Shown here: in pieces, positions 5,592 to 8,002 of the stretch
Position numbering within the stretch: position 1 is the stretch's first letter
Layout of the letters: every line of letters begins with the position of its first letter
Assembly (NCBI GenBank): GCA_900550855.1
Contig: URTQ01000071.1
Location: 1 to 8,002 of the forward strand
Source of the DNA: an uncultured Eubacteriales bacterium
GTDB lineage: Bacteria; Bacillota; Clostridia; Christensenellales; CAG-917
Reading direction: 5' to 3'
DNA length: 8,002 nt
Notes under the pieces: generated by a model
What the model saw: the letters and a program-made list of their open reading frames with translations, nothing else
Told to the model about the DNA's origin: nothing
Databases searched by the model: none
Position numbers and translations under genes: made by a program

Positions 5592-6263
5592 ATGAAAAAG
5601 CAGTTCAAGAAGCCCGAATTTAAACTTCTTAAAGAATTCAAAGCATTCATAACCAAAGGCAACGTTGTCGATCTTGCAGTTGGTATGATTATAGGTGCAG
5701 CATTCACCGCAATCGTAACCGCTCTTGTCAACAACATCTTCAAGCCTCTCATCAACGCAATTCCGATGGGCGATTTGCAAGGTCTTATCACTATGCTCGT
5801 CGCAAAGAACGCAGACGGTCTTACGGCGGCGGAATGTGCAAAACAAGGTATAGAATTTGTTGCGGATTTGTCCAAGTCCGTCTACATAGACTGGGGCGCG
5901 TTCATTATGGCGATAATCAACTTCCTCATCACCGCCCTCGTGTTGTTCGCACTCGTCAAACTTATCAATCTGGTTCGCGGCGGATTTACGGGTCTTAAAC
6001 GCGATACGAAATTTATCGAATCCCTCACCCCCGAAGAAAAAGCGACCATCAAAGGCAAAGTCGCAACCAAGAAGGAACTCAGAGCAATCAAAGCGGCTCG
6101 CGACGAAGCGCAAGCAAAAGCGGACGCAGAAGCGGCTGCGGCGGCGGAAGCGGCAAAACCCGAAACCAGCGAAGATTTGCTTCGCGAAATCCGCGACCTT
6201 CTCAAAGCGCAACAAGTTGAAAAAGCGACCGCGCTTCTCGACGAAAAGGCAGACAAGGAATAA
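5592..6263 (+). CDS. mscL: Large-conductance mechanosensitive channel MscL, long C-terminal region
   Basis: A 223-residue MscL, a homopentameric inner-membrane channel that opens under membrane tension to release solutes on hypo-osmotic shock. The amphipathic N-terminus (FKLLKEFKAFITKGNVVDLAVG, 10-31) leads into TM1 (about 22-50) with the pore signature DLAVGMIIGAAF. A periplasmic/external loop (51-99) and TM2 (about 100-127) follow. The last part, EDLLREIRDLLKAQ (194-207), matches the cytoplasmic helical bundle that normally follows TM2 closely. Here about 60 charged, Ala-rich residues (about 130-192, with an Ala/Glu run near 178-188) separate TM2 from that bundle, and about 16 more follow it. 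E. coli MscL has 136 residues in all. The gene has its own promoter, AAGGAG site and terminator, so it is monocistronic. The identity is clear; the role of the insert is unknown. Confidence 0.95.
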   Translation: MKKQFKKPEFKLLKEFKAFITKGNVVDLAVGMIIGAAFTAIVTALVNNIFKPLINAIPMGDLQGLITMLVAKNADGLTAAECAKQGIEFVADLSKSVYIDWGAFIMAIINFLITALVLFALVKLINLVRGGFTGLKRDTKFIESLTPEEKATIKGKVATKKELRAIKAARDEAQAKADAEAAAAAEAAKPETSEDLLREIRDLLKAQQVEKATALLDEKADKE

Positions 6264-6290
6264 TCCTTGCAAACGAGGAATTTACCATAT

Positions 6291-6320
6291 AAAACCGCTC
6301 TTTAAGAGCGGTTTTCTTAT
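6291..6320 (+). terminator. Intrinsic terminator of mscL
   Basis: AAAACCGCTC (6291-6300) and GAGCGGTTTT (6306-6315) form a perfect 10-bp stem with a 5-nt loop, followed by CTTAT. It lies 27 nt after the mscL stop codon. The A-run on the 5' side could also serve the opposite strand. Confidence 0.9.
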
Positions 6321-6360
6321 GTCGTTTTTCGTTCGTATATTCGCAAGTTTTTGCACGTTT

Positions 6361-6402
6361 ACGCGTTTTATATTCGTTTTTACGCGTTTTATATCCGTTT
6401 TT
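6361..6402. repeat. Two 21-bp tandem repeats in a T-rich intergenic stretch
   Basis: ACGCGTTTTATATTCGTTTTT (6361-6381) is followed directly by a copy with one change (6382-6402). Downstream, TTTGCGGCTATGC (6411-6423) recurs as TTTGCGGTTATGC (6453-6465), 42 bp or two periods away, so a degenerate array may extend to about 6465. The rest of the 288-bp gap between mscL and the antiporter holds only the mscL terminator and the antiporter promoter. Confidence 0.75.
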
Positions 6403-6485
6403 GCTCGCATTTTGCGGCTATGCAAATAATTTTGCGACTTTTATTTACACAATTTGCGGTTATGCTCGCTTTTGTTATACCCATA

Positions 6486-6514
6486 TTGACTTTTACGTCA
6501 AAAAGTGCTATTGT
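6486..6514 (+). promoter_or_regulatory. Promoter of the cation antiporter gene
   Basis: TTGACT (6486-6491), a 17-bp spacer and TATTGT (6509-6514). The -35 box is part of an inverted repeat, TTGAC-N6-GTCAA (6486-6501), that could be an operator. In the leader, TGCGCG (6522-6527) and CGCGCA (6533-6538) form a hairpin right before the AGGGAG ribosome binding site (6539-6544), 7 nt from the ATG. Confidence 0.7.
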
Positions 6515-6551
6515 GTAGCGGTGCGCGAATCGCGCGCAAGGGAGCAGAATT

Positions 6552-7673
6552 ATGATTGTTTCAACACTATCTATGATGGAAGCTCACAGCATGGCAGGAT
6601 ATATAATCTTGCTTGCGTTGGGCATCCTTTTTGTCGTCAAAGGCGGCGACTGGTTCGTCGACGCGGCAAGTTGGATTGCGGAAGTTTCGGGAATCCCCAC
6701 ATTTATTATCGGCGCAACTATCGTCAGCGTGGCAACAACTATCCCCGAAATTTTGGTTTCGAGCATATCTGCGGCGCAAGGTCAGGCGGCTATGGCAATC
6801 GGAAACGCCGTAGGCTCGGTCAACTGCAACATCGCGCTCATTATGGCAATCTCGCTGGTGTTCACCGCACCGCTTTTCAAACGCAAAGACTACGTCCTCA
6901 AAGTCGCAATCCTCATTGCAACAATCGCTCTTCTCTGGGGGCTTAGTTCAAACGGAACGTTCAACTGGTGGAACGCAATCATTATCCTTGCGATGTTCGT
7001 GCTTTTCCTCATCGAAAACATCGTCAGCGCAAAAAAACACGCAGACTCGCTCATAAACGACAAAGGCTTTGAGAGCATAGAGGAAAACCAAGCCAAAGGC
7101 GAAGGCATACTTTTCGGCTACTTCCAAAAGAAAGAAAGCCAAAAAATCATGCTTAAAAAGACGGGTATGGTCATCGAAAAAAAGGATATCGTCAAAAACG
7201 TTTTCGTCTTCATTCTCGGCGCGGCAACCATATTCGTGGGCGCGCAACTTATGTGCGACAACGGCGCGGAATTCGCTCGTGCGCTCAACGTACCCGAAGG
7301 CATAATCGGCGTTACGATTTTGGCAGTCGGCACTTCCCTTCCCGAACTCGTCACCGCAATCACCGCAATCATCAAGAAGAAATCGGATTTGTCCGTCGGC
7401 AACGTCATCGGCGCAAACATCATCGACTTGTCGCTCATTCTTCCCCTTTGCACGTTCATAACTCTCGGCAAAACGGGCAATCCCCTTCCCGTAGACGCGC
7501 AATCGCTCACAATCGACTTCCCCTTCTGCCTCGCGGTCGCAGGATTTGCGCTTATCCCCGCATTGATTATGGGCAAATTCAAACGTTGGCAAGGCGCGAT
7601 TTTGCTTGCGGGTTACGTCACCTACATCGTACTTCTCGTCCTCAACACCGTCGGCACGATTGCTATTTTCTAA
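6552..7673 (+). CDS. Calcium/sodium antiporter, CaCA family (YrbG-like)
   Basis: A 373-residue integral membrane protein of the Ca2+:cation antiporter superfamily, which exports Ca2+ in exchange for Na+ or H+. Both inverted alpha repeats are readable. Alpha-1 is IIGATIVSVATTIPE (52-66) plus GNAVGSVNCNI (84-94); alpha-2 is IIGVTILAVGTSLPE (251-265) plus GNVIGANIIDL (283-293). E66 and E265 are the conserved ion-binding glutamates of each half, and N91 and D292 probably correspond to the partner residues of NCX_Mj. A hydrophilic loop (about 159-213) joins the halves; about ten hydrophobic segments are seen. Alpha-1 has ATTIPE where most members have GTSLPE, and an extra residue shifts GSN to GSVN. 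The start is supported by AGGGAG 7 nt upstream. The gene has its own promoter and terminator. Ion specificity cannot be fixed from sequence. Confidence 0.92.
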   Translation: MIVSTLSMMEAHSMAGYIILLALGILFVVKGGDWFVDAASWIAEVSGIPTFIIGATIVSVATTIPEILVSSISAAQGQAAMAIGNAVGSVNCNIALIMAISLVFTAPLFKRKDYVLKVAILIATIALLWGLSSNGTFNWWNAIIILAMFVLFLIENIVSAKKHADSLINDKGFESIEENQAKGEGILFGYFQKKESQKIMLKKTGMVIEKKDIVKNVFVFILGAATIFVGAQLMCDNGAEFARALNVPEGIIGVTILAVGTSLPELVTAITAIIKKKSDLSVGNVIGANIIDLSLILPLCTFITLGKTGNPLPVDAQSLTIDFPFCLAVAGFALIPALIMGKFKRWQGAILLAGYVTYIVLLVLNTVGTIAIF

Positions 7674-7699
7674 TCGCGCCGCAAATAAAATCGATATGC

Positions 7700-7734
7700 A
7701 AAACGCGACGGAAATTCCGCCGCGTTTTCGTTTT
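7700..7734 (+). terminator. Intrinsic terminator of the antiporter gene
   Basis: AAAACGCG (7700-7707) pairs with CGCGTTTT (7721-7728), and the stem continues with CGG/CCG after one A-C mismatch. The T-rich sequence TTTTCGTTTT follows. It lies 26 nt after the stop codon. Confidence 0.85.
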
Positions 7735-7751
7735 ATAAAGCAGATTCTCTG

Positions 7752-7883
7752 ATGTACACGGTGTCGCAAGAAAGCAATCGCCGATACGTCAAGTCTATTG
7801 CCAACGCAGCGATTGTGCGCGAAAAGATATTACGGTTAAAACCCGAATTGTCTTTACGCTATCTTGCTAATCTTTTTCTTTGA
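7752..7883 (+). CDS. Possible small ORF of 43 codons
   Basis: An ATG-to-TGA frame of 43 codons just after the antiporter terminator. The product is basic (seven Arg and three Lys), and its second half, ILRLKPELSLRYLANLF, resembles the sort of short amphipathic segment found in helix-turn-helix proteins. No Shine-Dalgarno or promoter is apparent upstream, and no known family is recognised. It could be a remnant of a larger gene or chance. Together with the terminator and a tRNA promoter it accounts for the 309 bp between the antiporter and the tRNA. Confidence 0.25.
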   Translation: MYTVSQESNRRYVKSIANAAIVREKILRLKPELSLRYLANLFL

Positions 7884-7928
7884 CAAACCGCGCAAAGTCA
7901 CAAACTTTTTCAAAAAATATAAAAACGC

Positions 7929-7957
7929 TTGTCTATATTGCAAAAATGATGTAATAT
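7929..7957 (+). promoter_or_regulatory. Putative promoter of the tRNA gene
   Basis: TTGTCT (7929-7934), a 17-bp spacer and TAATAT (7952-7957), with four of six matches in each box, in an A/T-rich stretch. The start would fall near 7964, about 19 nt before the tRNA 5' end. Confidence 0.5.
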
Positions 7958-7982
7958 ATTTGAGCAAACAAGAAAGACCTAT

Positions 7983-8002
7983 GGGGGTATAGCTCAGCTG
8001 GG
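7983..8002 (+). tRNA. Partial tRNA gene, probably tRNA-Ala (5' end only)
   Basis: GGGGGTATAGCTCAGCTGGG is the acceptor 5' strand (GGGGGTA), then TAGCTCAG, the standard opening of the D-arm, cut off by the window end. The same 5' sequence is common in Firmicute tRNA-Ala(UGC), often in tRNA clusters or rRNA operons. The anticodon is outside the window, so the amino acid is an inference. Confidence 0.85.

Noticed and set aside
6319..6429. Short Phe/Arg-rich frame after the mscL terminator
   Set aside because: Its composition comes only from the T-rich 21-bp repeats, and it has no SD or promoter.
6948..7769. 273-codon open frame on the minus strand
   Set aside because: Antisense to the antiporter's alpha-2 half and rich in charged residues. 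It would start beyond the antiporter's terminator without an SD.

Overview
The window looks like chromosomal core and accessory sequence from an anaerobic, moderate-GC Firmicute, most likely a Clostridia-type organism. The evidence is a three-cluster radical SAM enzyme of the anaerobic sulfatase-maturase type, an ECF-type thiamine transporter under a TPP riboswitch, AGGAGG-type ribosome binding sites, sigma-70/SigA-like promoters with 17-bp spacers, and a Firmicute-like tRNA 5' end. No phage, transposase, integrase or CRISPR sequence is visible. The organism assignment is inference and goes no finer than phylum or class.

Layout. Positions 1-98 hold five perfect 11-bp T-rich tandem repeats and a perfect 10-bp inverted repeat. 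Positions 99-3199 hold three minus-strand genes, read from right to left: an alpha/beta hydrolase (3199-2273) with a consensus promoter at 3264-3236 and its own intrinsic terminator; an S58/P1-family peptidase (2214-1276); and an anSME-like radical SAM/SPASM enzyme (1220-99). The peptidase and radical SAM genes are probably cotranscribed. Thiamine pyrophosphokinase (3330-3932, +) is divergent from the hydrolase and appears to be leaderless. A bidirectional terminator (4042-4068) separates it from the convergent thiT-like gene (4122-5300, -), which has a compact TPP riboswitch and a strong promoter. A mechanosensitive channel mscL (5592-6263, +) is divergent from thiT. After a terminator and a T-rich repeat region comes a Ca2+/cation antiporter (6552-7673, +) with its own terminator. 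A doubtful 43-codon ORF follows, and the window ends in the first 20 bases of a tRNA, probably tRNA-Ala.

Functional reading. The clearest joint function is thiamine salvage. The ThiT-like S component binds thiamine for an ECF transporter whose energising module is not in this window. The neighbouring kinase converts thiamine to thiamine diphosphate, and that product would shut off thiT through the riboswitch. MscL and the antiporter are independent ion and osmotic homeostasis genes. The radical SAM enzyme has no sulfatase beside it.

No wholly new system is evident. The most unusual points are the five-helix N-terminal domain fused to ThiT, a G9A10 homopolymer inside that gene, a 23-bp GC-rich hairpin repeat placed just after two different stop codons, and a thiT leader in which a hairpin plus U-tract overlaps the ribosome binding site.
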